IMG/VR virus record: IMGVR_UViG_3300030106_003321
Coordinates: 1-26,569 of that record
Direction: 5' to 3' (one strand)
From: a virus
Length of the DNA: 26,569 bases
Numbering within the stretch: position 1 is the first letter of the stretch; the number at the start of each line of letters is the position of its first letter. Below the pieces are notes generated by a model that saw nothing but the letters and a program-made list of their open reading frames with translations, ran no database searches and was not told where the DNA came from. Shown piece by piece: positions 7,997 to 16,503 of the stretch. Both the position numbers and the translations under genes were made by a program.

Positions 7997-9520
7997 ATGT
8001 CGTTACAAGAAGAATTTGCCCAGCGTTTTGCTGGGCTACGACACGCATACAGTATCTTCACCCCTACTAAGGAGACACGAGAAGACGGCAAGGCCAAAGG
8101 TAAAAATGTAACTATTGCTCAAACGCTCAATAAGGATGAGTTATTAGAGTTATGGAAAAAACACCTAGAAGGCACACAGAGTATTGGAATCGTACCGATT
8201 GATGAAGATAACTGCTGTGTATGGGGAGCCATAGATGTTGATGAGTATCCACTGGATCTAAAGGGTCTAGCGAAGAAGCTCAAAAAATTTAAACTCCCTC
8301 TTGTCGTTTGTCGCTCTAAAAGTGGGGGAGCACACATATTTCTGTTTGTGTTCGATCCTGTTCCTGCTTCCACGATGCAGCGCAAACTACGTCAAGTAGC
8401 TGCTGCAATCGGCTTTGGACAAGCTGAGATTTTTCCTAAACAAACAAAGCTGTTACTCGAGAGAGGAGATCGAGGCAGCACTCTCAACATGCCTTTCTTT
8501 GGAGGCGAAAACTCCACTCGATATGCCTTTAGTCCAACGGGTAATGTCTTTAGTCCACGTGAGTTTTTAGATTACGTTGAAACACTTGTTTTAACTGAGG
8601 ATGAACTAGATAAGTTAGAAACCGCACCAGTATTAAAAGAAATGGAATGGCTTGACTCTTCACCACCCTGTTTAGAGCATCTAGTAGCACAGGGGTTTCC
8701 TAAAGGAATGAGAAACTCAGGGCTGTTTAACGTGGGAGTGTTCTTACGTAAAAAGTTTCCTGACGATTGGGAAAACCGCCTAGAGCAAGTAAACCATGAG
8801 CACATGCAACCGACACTTAGCTCTCAAGAAGTTTTAGGAGTGGCTAAACAGTTAAAGAAGAAGGACTACTTCTATCGCTGTAATGACCAACCGATTGCGA
8901 GTCATTGTAATAGTCCTCTTTGTCGTACCCGTAAATATGGCATTGGAGCCTCCGGTGGTACACCTCTCTTCAGTAACCTAACGAAACAGAACAGTGATCC
9001 ACCTATCTGGTTTCTTGATGTGGAAGGTGGGCGTCTTGAATTGGAGACAGAGGAGTTACTTAACCAGACACGGTTCCAACGTAAGTGTATGGATGTAATG
9101 AATTTAATCCCACCTAAAGTAAGGGATAACGTTTGGAGACAGATCATTCAACAGCTGTTGGACACACTTACTATTATTGAAGTTCCTAAAGATGCGTCTA
9201 CCACGGGGCATTTTAATGAGTTACTAGAAACTTTTTGCACCGAGCGTCCTGCACGAGAACGCGATGAACTTTTACTTGGTAAGCCGTGGTCGGATAAAGG
9301 AAGAACGTACTTTCGATTAGCTGATTTAATGGACTATCTCTACCGGAAGAACTTTCGTGACTATCCCCGCAACAAACTCACCGCTCGATTACGTGAGCTT
9401 GGGGGCGAGTCTTTTTTCTTTAACATTAAAGGGAAGGGTACAAATGTATGGCATATCTCTGAGTATGAAACTCAGATTGAACCACACGACCTCCCCGAAT
9501 TTAATGAAAACCCAATCTAA
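7997..9520 (+). CDS. Archaeo-eukaryotic-type (AEP) DNA primase
   Basis: This would make the primers for phage DNA replication. The N-terminal 200 residues carry AEP catalytic motifs: AIDVDEY with D80 and D82 as metal ligands, the basic SxH-type motif CRSKSGGAHIFLF (S109, H113), and AEIFPKQ (K148). The pattern resembles the AEP family described in TOTE-type systems and many phages. A helical C-terminal part (about 230-290) is followed by a Cys cluster in YRCNDQPIASHCNSPLCR, likely a Zn or Fe-S site. The last 170 residues may be a winged-helix-like tail. The ATG has GAAAGGTG upstream. It is followed, with a 1-bp overlap, by the UvrD-like helicase. No DnaG-type zinc/Toprim primase was seen in the window. 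Confidence 0.85.
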   Translation: MSLQEEFAQRFAGLRHAYSIFTPTKETREDGKAKGKNVTIAQTLNKDELLELWKKHLEGTQSIGIVPIDEDNCCVWGAIDVDEYPLDLKGLAKKLKKFKLPLVVCRSKSGGAHIFLFVFDPVPASTMQRKLRQVAAAIGFGQAEIFPKQTKLLLERGDRGSTLNMPFFGGENSTRYAFSPTGNVFSPREFLDYVETLVLTEDELDKLETAPVLKEMEWLDSSPPCLEHLVAQGFPKGMRNSGLFNVGVFLRKKFPDDWENRLEQVNHEHMQPTLSSQEVLGVAKQLKKKDYFYRCNDQPIASHCNSPLCRTRKYGIGASGGTPLFSNLTKQNSDPPIWFLDVEGGRLELETEELLNQTRFQRKCMDVMNLIPPKVRDNVWRQIIQQLLDTLTIIEVPKDASTTGHFNELLETFCTERPARERDELLLGKPWSDKGRTYFRLADLMDYLYRKNFRDYPRNKLTARLRELGGESFFFNIKGKGTNVWHISEYETQIEPHDLPEFNENPI

Positions 9521-11013
9521 TGCTTACTTCAAGAGCACAGATCATATTAGGACCACCAGGAACAGGTAAAACCAGTACCCTGTTGGGGTTATTAGAAGAG
9601 GAACTGTCCAGAGGAACAGAACCAGAACGCATCGGGTTTTTTACGTTTACAAAACAAGCGGTTAAGGAAGGAAAGACACGAGCCATGGATCGGTTCGACG
9701 TGTCGCAACGAGACCTTCGATATTTTCGCACACTCCATTCGCTATGCTTTTTACAACTAGGGCTTTCTAAAGAAAGTGTCTTAGGTGCTTCTGATTTAAG
9801 AGAGCTTAACGATAAGTTGAACCTAAGACTTTCTGGTTCACTCGGCTCAGATGACGGACATATTTCAGGTATTTCTAAAGATGACCGATTACTTTTTATT
9901 GAGAACCTTGCACGTATGCGGCAGGTCCCTCTTGAAACACAGTGGCAAGACGTTGATGACGTTGTTGGATGGTTTGAACTAGAGCGGTTCTCTCGAGGAC
10001 TAAAGCTCTTTAAGAATGACCGACTATTAATTGACTACACGGACATGCTTCAGGTCTTTTTGGAGAAAGGGGTCGCGCCAAAGTTAGATGTTATGTTCGT
10101 TGACGAAGCTCAAGACTTATCTCCACTTCAATGGGCCGTGGTGCGTAAGCTGTGTGACAACGCAGACCGTATCTATATTGCAGGTGATGATGACCAAGCA
10201 ATCTATCGTTGGGCGGGAGCGGATGTAGAGTACCTTATTAGAAATGCAAAAGATGCGATGATTCTTAAACAGTCGTACCGCATTCCTTCTTCCGTTCATG
10301 AGGTGGCCAGTCAATGTATTAAACAAATCGGTTCTCGTGTGCATAAGACTTGGCTTCCTCGAAACCACCCAGGATTGGTACAGTGGGAGGCTTCTTATGA
10401 GTCCGTCAACATGGAAGAAGGGGATTGGTTGGTACTTGCTAGGACTAATTATCTATTAGAAGGACTAGAAGAGTATTGTCGATCGGAAGGATGGTTCTTT
10501 CAGAATAAACAACGTCCTAGTATTTCGGAGAAAAAGGTTAGAGCCGTGCGTTCTTGGGAACTGCTACGGAGCGGTTCTTCTATCCCCGTGTCGGAACTAG
10601 TCAATGTCTTACTTTATATAAAAGTTCGCGTACCTACCTCTCTCGATAAAAGCGACTTTGACTCTTATATCTCCTTCGAAGAGGCTCAGAAACATGTACC
10701 TTCGCTAACCAATCAGTATTGGTACGATATTTTCGATGGGCTATCCGTAAAGGAACGAAGTTACATCCGAGCAATGCTTCGCCGAGGTGAAAAAATTACA
10801 AAGAACCCTAGAATTCGTCTCTCGACTATTCATGCAGCGAAAGGAGGAGAAGCTACCAACGTTATTTTACTAACAGATCTTTCGACTCGAATCTATAACT
10901 CTTACCAAGAAAATCCTGATGATGAATCCAGGGTTTTTTACGTAGGGTTAACTCGAGCAAAGGAGAATTTGTATTTGATAGAACCCCAAACTCAAAAATA
11001 CTACCCACTCTAA
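9520..11013 (+). CDS. UvrD/Rep-family superfamily 1 DNA helicase
   Basis: All expected SF1A motifs are present in 497 aa: Walker A GPPGTGKTS at 11-19, motif Ia near GFFTFTKQAVKEG, Walker B/motif II FVDEAQDLSPLQ near residue 195, motif III AGDDDQAIYRWAGAD near 222-236, motif IV QSYRIPSSVHEVA, motif V STIHAAKGGEA near 437-447, and motif VI VFYVGLTRAKENLYL near 473-487. It is shorter than UvrD or Rep (about 670-720 aa), mostly through reduced 1B/2B insertions. It would be an ATP-driven 3'-5' DNA translocase acting in replication or recombination. The ATG overlaps the primase stop by one base, so the pair is probably co-translated and may work together. Confidence 0.93.
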   Translation: MLTSRAQIILGPPGTGKTSTLLGLLEEELSRGTEPERIGFFTFTKQAVKEGKTRAMDRFDVSQRDLRYFRTLHSLCFLQLGLSKESVLGASDLRELNDKLNLRLSGSLGSDDGHISGISKDDRLLFIENLARMRQVPLETQWQDVDDVVGWFELERFSRGLKLFKNDRLLIDYTDMLQVFLEKGVAPKLDVMFVDEAQDLSPLQWAVVRKLCDNADRIYIAGDDDQAIYRWAGADVEYLIRNAKDAMILKQSYRIPSSVHEVASQCIKQIGSRVHKTWLPRNHPGLVQWEASYESVNMEEGDWLVLARTNYLLEGLEEYCRSEGWFFQNKQRPSISEKKVRAVRSWELLRSGSSIPVSELVNVLLYIKVRVPTSLDKSDFDSYISFEEAQKHVPSLTNQYWYDIFDGLSVKERSYIRAMLRRGEKITKNPRIRLSTIHAAKGGEATNVILLTDLSTRIYNSYQENPDDESRVFYVGLTRAKENLYLIEPQTQKYYPL

Positions 11014-11020
11014 AAACTCC

Positions 11021-11050
11021 TTTACTTTGGCTTTAAACCTAAAGTAAACT
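11021..11050 (+). promoter_or_regulatory. Promoter-like TTTACTTT element P2 with perfect dyad
   Basis: TTTACT at 11021-11026 is followed after 18 nt by TAAACT at 11045-11050. TTTACTTT and AAAGTAAA form a perfect 8-bp dyad separated by 12 bp, so the site could also be an operator. It precedes the modification cassette, whose first gene has a TAGAAAGGAG ribosome-binding site. Confidence 0.6.
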
Positions 11051-11075
11051 AGTTCTAATTTAGAAAGGAGAAATA

Positions 11076-11972
11076 ATGGCCTCAATTAGAAAGACCTTAG
11101 ATATCAATGTGAACGATAGTAAAAATACTCGCATGGATATTGCCAATGGCAACATGCTAGGAAACTGGCGTCCTGATGAAATAGCTCACATGACGCGCTA
11201 CGATAAAATATCTTCGCTGTGCATAGAAGAAGCTGCTCGATTAAACCGTCCTATTGACACTCTCGAAGCAGGATGCGGGGAACTCTGGGTTTTACGCAAT
11301 TTATATAAAGCGTACACCGTAAAGAAGTCGGACATTATCAACTCTTATGTGGGAGTGGATATCGATCCTGCTGTCTTACAAGAGAAGAACGGGTATCACA
11401 GTCCAACTGGACTGGTTAGGGATTCACAATGGTTTGCAAACTTTAATGGATCCCTCTACATCCAAGATCTCACGACCCATTCGGAATTTAAAGTACCCGA
11501 CGAAAGTATTGATTTCTTTTGGAGTACTGAAGTAATAGAACATATGCGACCTGAATTTGTTTCTGGTTGGTTAGATGACGTACACCGTACCTTACGTCCT
11601 GGTGGTCTAATTTATATTTCTACTCCTAACAGTGATGGTTCTAATAAGAAACTTCCAAAGGACCATATATACGAGTGGGGATTTGAAGAGCTTCAGTATG
11701 AGCTTATTGCGCCTCCTCGGAACTGGGTTCTCAAGTCAGTGGTGGGTACGTTTTGCCAGCTTCCTCGTTTAAGGAAAGCAATGGAACATGACCTTAAACC
11801 GTCGGTAACTATGGGAGAAGAGGAGGAATATCCAGGACAACCCCGCTGGTATGACGATCAGTTTGAGTTACTGGAAGAACGATTTGGAAGACATTTTCTT
11901 CGTGTGGTTGGGGCAACCTTCTTCCCAGAAATATCTAATAACTGTGCTTGGACGCTAAGAAAAAGGTCATGA
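11076..11972 (+). CDS. Class I SAM-dependent methyltransferase
   Basis: This 298-aa protein has a Rossmann-type SAM-binding core. Motif I is TLEAGCGELWVLRNLY near residue 62, motif II is YVGVDIDPAVL with an acidic residue for the ribose, and motif IV is SIDFFWSTEVIEHM. The segment DVHRTLRPGGLIYISTPNSD is typical of the UbiE/small-molecule-type core. It lacks the DPPY/NPPY motif of N6-adenine or N4-cytosine DNA methyltransferases and the PC motif of 5-methylcytosine enzymes, so a restriction-type DNA methylase is unlikely. It heads the operon that continues with the hmdU kinase helical-domain protein and the thymidylate synthase homologue. A role in modifying a nucleotide, or a tailored base or its precursor, is therefore possible but unproven. 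The preceding TAGAAAGGAG is a strong ribosome-binding site. Confidence 0.85.
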   Translation: MASIRKTLDINVNDSKNTRMDIANGNMLGNWRPDEIAHMTRYDKISSLCIEEAARLNRPIDTLEAGCGELWVLRNLYKAYTVKKSDIINSYVGVDIDPAVLQEKNGYHSPTGLVRDSQWFANFNGSLYIQDLTTHSEFKVPDESIDFFWSTEVIEHMRPEFVSGWLDDVHRTLRPGGLIYISTPNSDGSNKKLPKDHIYEWGFEELQYELIAPPRNWVLKSVVGTFCQLPRLRKAMEHDLKPSVTMGEEEEYPGQPRWYDDQFELLEERFGRHFLRVVGATFFPEISNNCAWTLRKRS

Positions 11973-12922
11973 AGTTTATTGAACAAGAACTTTCCCGTTA
12001 TCTTTATTGGATAGAGGAGCGAGAAAGAATACGTATTGTAAAAGAAGATAAAAAGGAACCACCCCCTTGGACAAGGGACCCTATCCTTAAAGAATTTAAA
12101 TTCTGTCAAGTTTTTCGCGAGGATGATCGAACCACGCGTTGGTTTCGGGCTCACATACGGAATCCCCTTTCGGCCAGTCCGGAGGTCATCATGGCCACGA
12201 TCATCTTTCGCTTTTTTAATCTTATAGAAACGGGGCGTACTCTACTAGAACACAATCTCCACTTAGAGTGGGATCGAGAGAAAGCAATCGAAGAAGTGTT
12301 CAAACAACCCAAGTGGGTTACAGGTGCTTATATAGTTAAGACACCTAATCGAATGAATAAAGTGACGGGGGTTGCTGAGTGTATCTCTCATATCTGGGCT
12401 GATAGACAACGTTTAATTTTGGCTTTAGAAGAAATCTCTACTCTACAAGAAGCGTGGAAATATCTTTTACCGTATCCCTACATCGGTCCCTTTGTTGCTT
12501 ACGAACTGGTAACTGATTTAAGACACACCTATGTACTAGATGAAGCTACAGATATTCTTACATGGGGAAATCCTGGACCAGGAGCCATGAGAGGGTTGAA
12601 TCGACTGACAGGTAGACCCCTTACGTTTACAAGAAAGACGCATGACTGGAACAGTGAAATGAATTGTCTTTATCAGATTTGTAGGAACCGATTATGTCTT
12701 CCTGGAATGACTGTACAGGATAAACATTACCGGATGCCTTTTGAAATGCGAGAGGTTGAAGGTGGGCTGTGTGAATTTGATAAGTACTCTAGGATCTTGA
12801 AAGGAGAAGGTCGAACACGAAGTGTGTATAACTATAAAGAAGCAGATAGGCCGCTTATTGAGGATTTAGAAAGAGGAGAAAGTAGATGGGCCAACTCAAG
12901 CAGCATTGCCAAAACGCCCTAG
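11969..12922 (+). CDS. 5-hmdU DNA kinase helical-domain (HMUDK_hel / aGPT-PPlase-like) protein
   Basis: I chose ATG 11969, which overlaps the methyltransferase stop as ATGA; an upstream in-frame TTG at 11948 is less likely. The 317-aa protein contains PPWTRDPIL at 32-40, FCQVFREDDRTTRW at 45-58, GNPGPGAMRGLNRL (a helix-hairpin-helix-like GPG turn) near residue 200, and LCEFDKYSRILKGEGRTR near the C-terminus. I recognise this series as the helical domain, related to DNA glycosylase HhH folds, found in phage thymine-hypermodification enzymes. In such pathways 5-hydroxymethyl-dU in DNA is phosphorylated and then derivatised. No P-loop (GxxxxGKS/T) kinase motif is present here, so it may be a stand-alone subunit or act at another step. 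Its neighbour, the dUMP hydroxymethylase-like gene, supports the pathway. Confidence 0.78.
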   Translation: MKFIEQELSRYLYWIEERERIRIVKEDKKEPPPWTRDPILKEFKFCQVFREDDRTTRWFRAHIRNPLSASPEVIMATIIFRFFNLIETGRTLLEHNLHLEWDREKAIEEVFKQPKWVTGAYIVKTPNRMNKVTGVAECISHIWADRQRLILALEEISTLQEAWKYLLPYPYIGPFVAYELVTDLRHTYVLDEATDILTWGNPGPGAMRGLNRLTGRPLTFTRKTHDWNSEMNCLYQICRNRLCLPGMTVQDKHYRMPFEMREVEGGLCEFDKYSRILKGEGRTRSVYNYKEADRPLIEDLERGESRWANSSSIAKTP

Positions 12923-13107
12923 AACATAGGGGGGATGAAGTAATGAACTGCTATGGAGATTTTTTACAGGGGGTTATGAAAAACCACTCTGTTCCTCATT
13001 CTTACGAGGATGCACTGAAGCATGTAGCGAACACATTGGGAATGTACTTGTTTGAAGTGCGTTATGTGATTGAGCAAAGAACGGAGAATTTTTATGACGA
13101 CTATTAA
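12886..13107 (+). CDS. Small helical protein of the modification operon, unknown (73 aa)
   Basis: It overlaps the previous gene by 37 bp and the next by 14 bp, and GAGGAGAAAG precedes its ATG, which together support translation. The sequence is helical with LKHVANTLGMYLFEVRYVIEQ near the C-terminus and no recognisable motif. A later internal Met (MNCYGDFLQG, residue 20) is an alternative start. Function is unknown; context suggests an accessory to base modification. Confidence 0.6.
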   Translation: MGQLKQHCQNALEHRGDEVMNCYGDFLQGVMKNHSVPHSYEDALKHVANTLGMYLFEVRYVIEQRTENFYDDY

Positions 13108-14140
13108 AGTTAACAATGTCAATGACGCCTTACGGTTAGGGGTGGATTTCTTCCAATGGGAAGGAAACTACCGAGAACAAGACAGCCGTAATGGGATTAC
13201 GTTGGAAGCTCTTGAACCTGTAATAACTACGTACTCTAAACCATGGGAAAGGGTCTTGTTATTCCCAGCACGAGACGCTAACCCTTTCTTTCATTTAATA
13301 GAATCTATTTGGATGCTTGGAGGATCTCAACGGGTAGGGCAACTATCACATTTTAATTCAGGTATGCAACAGTTTTCTGATAATGGGCACACTTTAAATG
13401 GGGCTTATGGTTTTCGTTGGTATCACCAGTTTAAAGGACGGGATCAAGTACGAGCATTGATTAAGGTATTAAAATCTCACCCTGAGAGCCGTCGAGCTGT
13501 TCTGCAAATGTGGGACCCCTTGGTGGACTTAGGAAGCAGCAGTAAAGATATTCCTTGCAACACCAATATCTTCTTTAAAGTTCGAGACAATAAGTTGCAG
13601 ATGACTGTATGCAATCGGTCTAATGACATGGTATGGGGAGCGTATGGTGCTAACGCAGTACATATGTCAGTCCTACAAGAATACATTGCTAAATCACTAG
13701 ACGTTGAAATAGGACCATATCACCAGATTAGTGACAGTTTCCATGTGTACAAGAATAAGCAGTGGAAAACCTTATGTAACACGCACCTTTCTAAATTGAA
13801 GTACCCAGAAAACCTCGTTCCTGTTGTAAAGAACGCAACTACCTTCATTATGGATTGTCATATGTTTTTAGCTCACCTACCCGTAGGGATAGAGCTCCAA
13901 TTAGATTTCGAAAACAAGGTAGATTGGAATCAATTTGATAACCCTATTTTTCCTACAGTGCTGCGACCTATGGTCAGAGCCTTTATAGAACATAAACATA
14001 GAGAGTACACCAAAGCCTATGAAAGTATTCGACAAATTGAAGCAGAAGATTGGCAGGAAGCCGCCTTCTTCTGGATTAAAAAACGACAGCTCGCCCGAGA
14101 AAATAAACCAGATTCTGGAACAGCCAATGACTACAACTAA
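13094..14140 (+). CDS. Thymidylate synthase-family enzyme, probable dUMP hydroxymethylase
   Basis: The ATG at 13094 has ACGGAGAA upstream; an in-frame TTG at 13070 lacks a comparable site. The 348-aa protein is clearly ThyA-fold. E70 in HLIESIW corresponds to the general-acid region, RR 133-134 in ESRRAVLQMWDP to the phosphate-binding pair, C155 in IPCN to the catalytic Cys, and R175-S176 in CNRSND to the phosphate site. N187 sits where the uracil-binding Asn lies, and H217/Y219 in SFHVYK bind the nucleoside. Retention of Asn at 187 favours dUMP over dCMP. Phage members of this family next to hmdU kinase-type genes usually make 5-hydroxymethyl-dUMP. Plain thymidylate synthase activity cannot be excluded. 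It works on free nucleotides in the cytoplasm and would supply hmdU for incorporation into phage DNA. Confidence 0.85.
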   Translation: MTTIKVNNVNDALRLGVDFFQWEGNYREQDSRNGITLEALEPVITTYSKPWERVLLFPARDANPFFHLIESIWMLGGSQRVGQLSHFNSGMQQFSDNGHTLNGAYGFRWYHQFKGRDQVRALIKVLKSHPESRRAVLQMWDPLVDLGSSSKDIPCNTNIFFKVRDNKLQMTVCNRSNDMVWGAYGANAVHMSVLQEYIAKSLDVEIGPYHQISDSFHVYKNKQWKTLCNTHLSKLKYPENLVPVVKNATTFIMDCHMFLAHLPVGIELQLDFENKVDWNQFDNPIFPTVLRPMVRAFIEHKHREYTKAYESIRQIEAEDWQEAAFFWIKKRQLARENKPDSGTANDYN

Positions 14141-14465
14141 ATGGGAAGAGATGAAAGAGATAGCTCAGGGAGACCTATTGCAGCTTATTAAAGCGGAGAA
14201 GTCTTACGGAGATTCCTGGAAACAGCGCGGAGGCACAGGAGCGTTTATGATGCTCGCCCGTAAATTCGACCGGATTGAGAAACAATCTAAAAGTGTCAAC
14301 TGGGATATTTTCGAAGCTGCTCAGATGTATAACGGGGAGGAAGGGGTGCTTGATGATATAGGTGATTTACGACGGTATCTATTATTAGTAGAGCACGAAA
14401 TACGAGTTCAAACTCGAGAACGCACACAGGAGTCCATAGAATGGAAAGAAGAAAAGACCGAGTAG
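14127..14465 (+). CDS. Nucleotide modification associated domain 1 (Nmad1)-like protein (112 aa)
   Basis: ATG 14127 (MTTTKWEEM) overlaps the end of the thymidylate synthase homologue by 14 bp; the frame is open further upstream but only inside that gene. The sequence SYGDSWKQRGGTGAFMMLA followed by RKFDRIEKQ, and then the acidic GVLDDIGDLRRYLLLVEHE, matches what I know of the small phage domain named Nmad1 from its repeated association with base-modification operons. It is all-alpha and has acidic residues reminiscent of MazG-like nucleotide-binding helices, but no reaction is established. Its place after the hmdU genes fits the family's usual company. Confidence 0.72.
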   Translation: MTTTKWEEMKEIAQGDLLQLIKAEKSYGDSWKQRGGTGAFMMLARKFDRIEKQSKSVNWDIFEAAQMYNGEEGVLDDIGDLRRYLLLVEHEIRVQTRERTQESIEWKEEKTE

Positions 14466-14647
14466 AGAAAGAAAAGGACAAATCAAAGAAGAAAGAGGAA
14501 CCTACACCACCACCTGGGTGGAATGACCCCTTAGACCTTCCCAAGTGGAAAGGATATGGAGCAAAGGATTACACCAGGGCCTCTATTGGTTTCGACTTTT
14601 TAGGAAAGGCGTATACCCTTAGATGGAAAGAGGAATCAAAATCCTGA
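14441..14647 (+). CDS. Small Lys-rich protein with PPPGW...PKWKGYG motif (68 aa)
   Basis: The ATG follows CAGGAG and overlaps the previous gene by 25 bp; the stop lies 25 bp inside the polymerase gene. Residues 1-22 are nearly all Lys, Glu, Arg and Asp. The rest contains PTPPPGWNDPLDLPKWKGYG and ends in an aromatic beta-like stretch. The tight overlaps argue for a real gene; no function can be assigned. Confidence 0.55.
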   Translation: MERRKDRVEKEKDKSKKKEEPTPPPGWNDPLDLPKWKGYGAKDYTRASIGFDFLGKAYTLRWKEESKS

Positions 14648-16503
14648 CACAACAACTACCTTTAATCACACCGGAGAGTGACTGGGCAGCACCAGAACTT
14701 CTCCCACAGTTTAGTGATAATGAGCTACTCGCCATTGACCTAGAGACCTGTGACCCTTCCCTCATGAACCGAGGACCAGGATGGGCCACCGGAGACGGGT
14801 TCGTAGTAGGGATTGCAATCGCCTCGGATAAATGGAGCGGTTATCTACCGATTCGGCACGAAGGTGGTGGGAATCTTGAGACGGAACTGGTGTTGCGGTG
14901 GTTTAAGCGCATGATCTCTACTCACCGAGGACCATTAGTATTTCACAACGCACTCTATGATGTAGGTTGGCTTAAACGAGAAGGGGTTGACATCAAGTGT
15001 CCTATCTACGACACCATGTTTGCGGCTCCTCTTCTTGATGAGAATCGACACGGCTACTCACTCAACGCCCTCGGAAAAGATTACTGTGCTTCCGAAAAAG
15101 ATGAGTCCTTGTTGGAAGAAGCCGCGAAAGCCTGGGGAGTCAACACAAAGTCTGGGTTGTACCAATTGCCTGCCAAATATGTAGGACCCTATGCTGAACA
15201 AGACGCCGTTCTCACTCTACAGCTTTGGAAACAGCTCTACCCTCGACTTCAAGAAGAAGCCCTAGATAAAATTTTCAAGCTCGAATGCGACTTAATCCCT
15301 TTACTTATAGAAATGCGATGGAAAGGGGTTCGCATTGATACTAGTCGAGCGGAGCAAGTAGGTATCGAACTTTCTAAGAAAGAACAACAGATCATGGTTG
15401 AGTTTCGACGGAAGTTTGGAACGACAGTAGAGATGTGGTCGAACGCCTCGATTCAAAAAGCCTTTGATTCTAATGGGATTTGGTATCCCAAGACAGAGAA
15501 GGGTATGGCGAGTTTTCAAGCCCCTTGGTTAGAGGCTCACGAACACGAACTGCCAAAGATGATCGTGCAAGCCCGTAAGTTAAACAAAGCTCGGACCACG
15601 TTCATCGATAAGATGATCTTGGAGCATAGTGTGGACGGTCGTATCCACGCAGAAGCCCACCCCCTACGGAACGATGGTGGGGGCACGGTGAGTGGACGGT
15701 TCAGCTATACGAATCCTAATCTACAGCAAGTTCCTGCACGAGACCCAGAGTTAGGACGTTTGATTCGTTCGCTGTTTCTACCAGAAGAAGGAGCCGAGTG
15801 GGGTATTTTCGACTACTCGCAACAAGAGCCAAGACTCACGGTTCACTATGCTTCTCAAATGGGATTGCAAGGAGCGGATGAAGCGGTTCGTGCCTATTCC
15901 GAGGACGGTGCTGACTTTCATCAGATTGTAGCAGACATGGCTAATATTCCACGCAAACAGGCTAAGAATATCAACCTAGGATTAACGTATGGAATGGGTC
16001 GGACCAAGCTCTTAAAAGAATTGGGAGTAGAAGAATCAGCAGCGGGGGAGCTGTTGGAACAATACCATAAAAAGGTTCCATTTATTCGTGCACTACAGGA
16101 CCAGTGCGCAAGAGTCGCGGTCGAGCGGGGCTATATCAAAACACTTGGAGGACGCCGTTGTCGTTTTGATTATTGGGAGCCTTCCTTTGGAGAAGGTTCA
16201 CCGCTACGGGAAGATGAGGCAAGAGAACGATACGGGGATGGAGTGAAACGTTCCTATACATATAAGGCACTCAATCGACTGATCCAAGGATCGGCAGCAG
16301 ACATGACTAAACTCGCTATGCGAGATCTATGGAAAGAGGGCTACGTACCACACTTACAAATACACGACGAGCTAGATTATTCGATAAGCTCAAAGCAAGA
16401 GGGCAAGTTGATTATGGATATGATGTCAAATTGTGTGGAACTTTTAGTTCCATTAGTAGTGGACGCCGAGTATGGAGAAACATGGGGGGATGCAGCAGAA
16501 TGA
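14623..16503 (+). CDS. polA: Family A DNA polymerase (PolA type) with 3'-5' exonuclease domain
   Basis: This is the replicative polymerase candidate, 626 aa, without the 5'-3' exonuclease domain of bacterial Pol I. The proofreading domain shows Exo I AIDLETCDP (D39, E41), Exo II VFHNALYDVGWL and Exo III-like GPYAEQDAVLTLQLW. The polymerase domain shows SGRFSYTNPNLQQVPAR, motif A FDYSQQEPR (D397), motif B RKQAKNINLGLTYG (R444, K448) and motif C QIHDELDYS (H581, D582). The position equal to E. coli Phe762 is Leu452. The ATG overlaps the previous gene, and the following HTH gene starts in its TGA. Polymerases in such operons must accept modified thymidine triphosphates if the upstream pathway acts at the nucleotide level. 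Confidence 0.95.
   Translation: MERGIKILTQQLPLITPESDWAAPELLPQFSDNELLAIDLETCDPSLMNRGPGWATGDGFVVGIAIASDKWSGYLPIRHEGGGNLETELVLRWFKRMISTHRGPLVFHNALYDVGWLKREGVDIKCPIYDTMFAAPLLDENRHGYSLNALGKDYCASEKDESLLEEAAKAWGVNTKSGLYQLPAKYVGPYAEQDAVLTLQLWKQLYPRLQEEALDKIFKLECDLIPLLIEMRWKGVRIDTSRAEQVGIELSKKEQQIMVEFRRKFGTTVEMWSNASIQKAFDSNGIWYPKTEKGMASFQAPWLEAHEHELPKMIVQARKLNKARTTFIDKMILEHSVDGRIHAEAHPLRNDGGGTVSGRFSYTNPNLQQVPARDPELGRLIRSLFLPEEGAEWGIFDYSQQEPRLTVHYASQMGLQGADEAVRAYSEDGADFHQIVADMANIPRKQAKNINLGLTYGMGRTKLLKELGVEESAAGELLEQYHKKVPFIRALQDQCARVAVERGYIKTLGGRRCRFDYWEPSFGEGSPLREDEARERYGDGVKRSYTYKALNRLIQGSAADMTKLAMRDLWKEGYVPHLQIHDELDYSISSKQEGKLIMDMMSNCVELLVPLVVDAEYGETWGDAAE

Noticed and set aside
7997-9520. TOTE-type conflict (defence) system based on the AEP primase
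   Set aside because: The primase resembles that family, but the neighbours are SSB, UvrD-like helicase and polymerase genes of a normal phage replication block, so replication is the simpler role.
11076-11972. DNA adenine or cytosine restriction-type methyltransferase
   Set aside because: No DPPY/NPPY or PC-type catalytic motif; the core looks like small-molecule methyltransferases.
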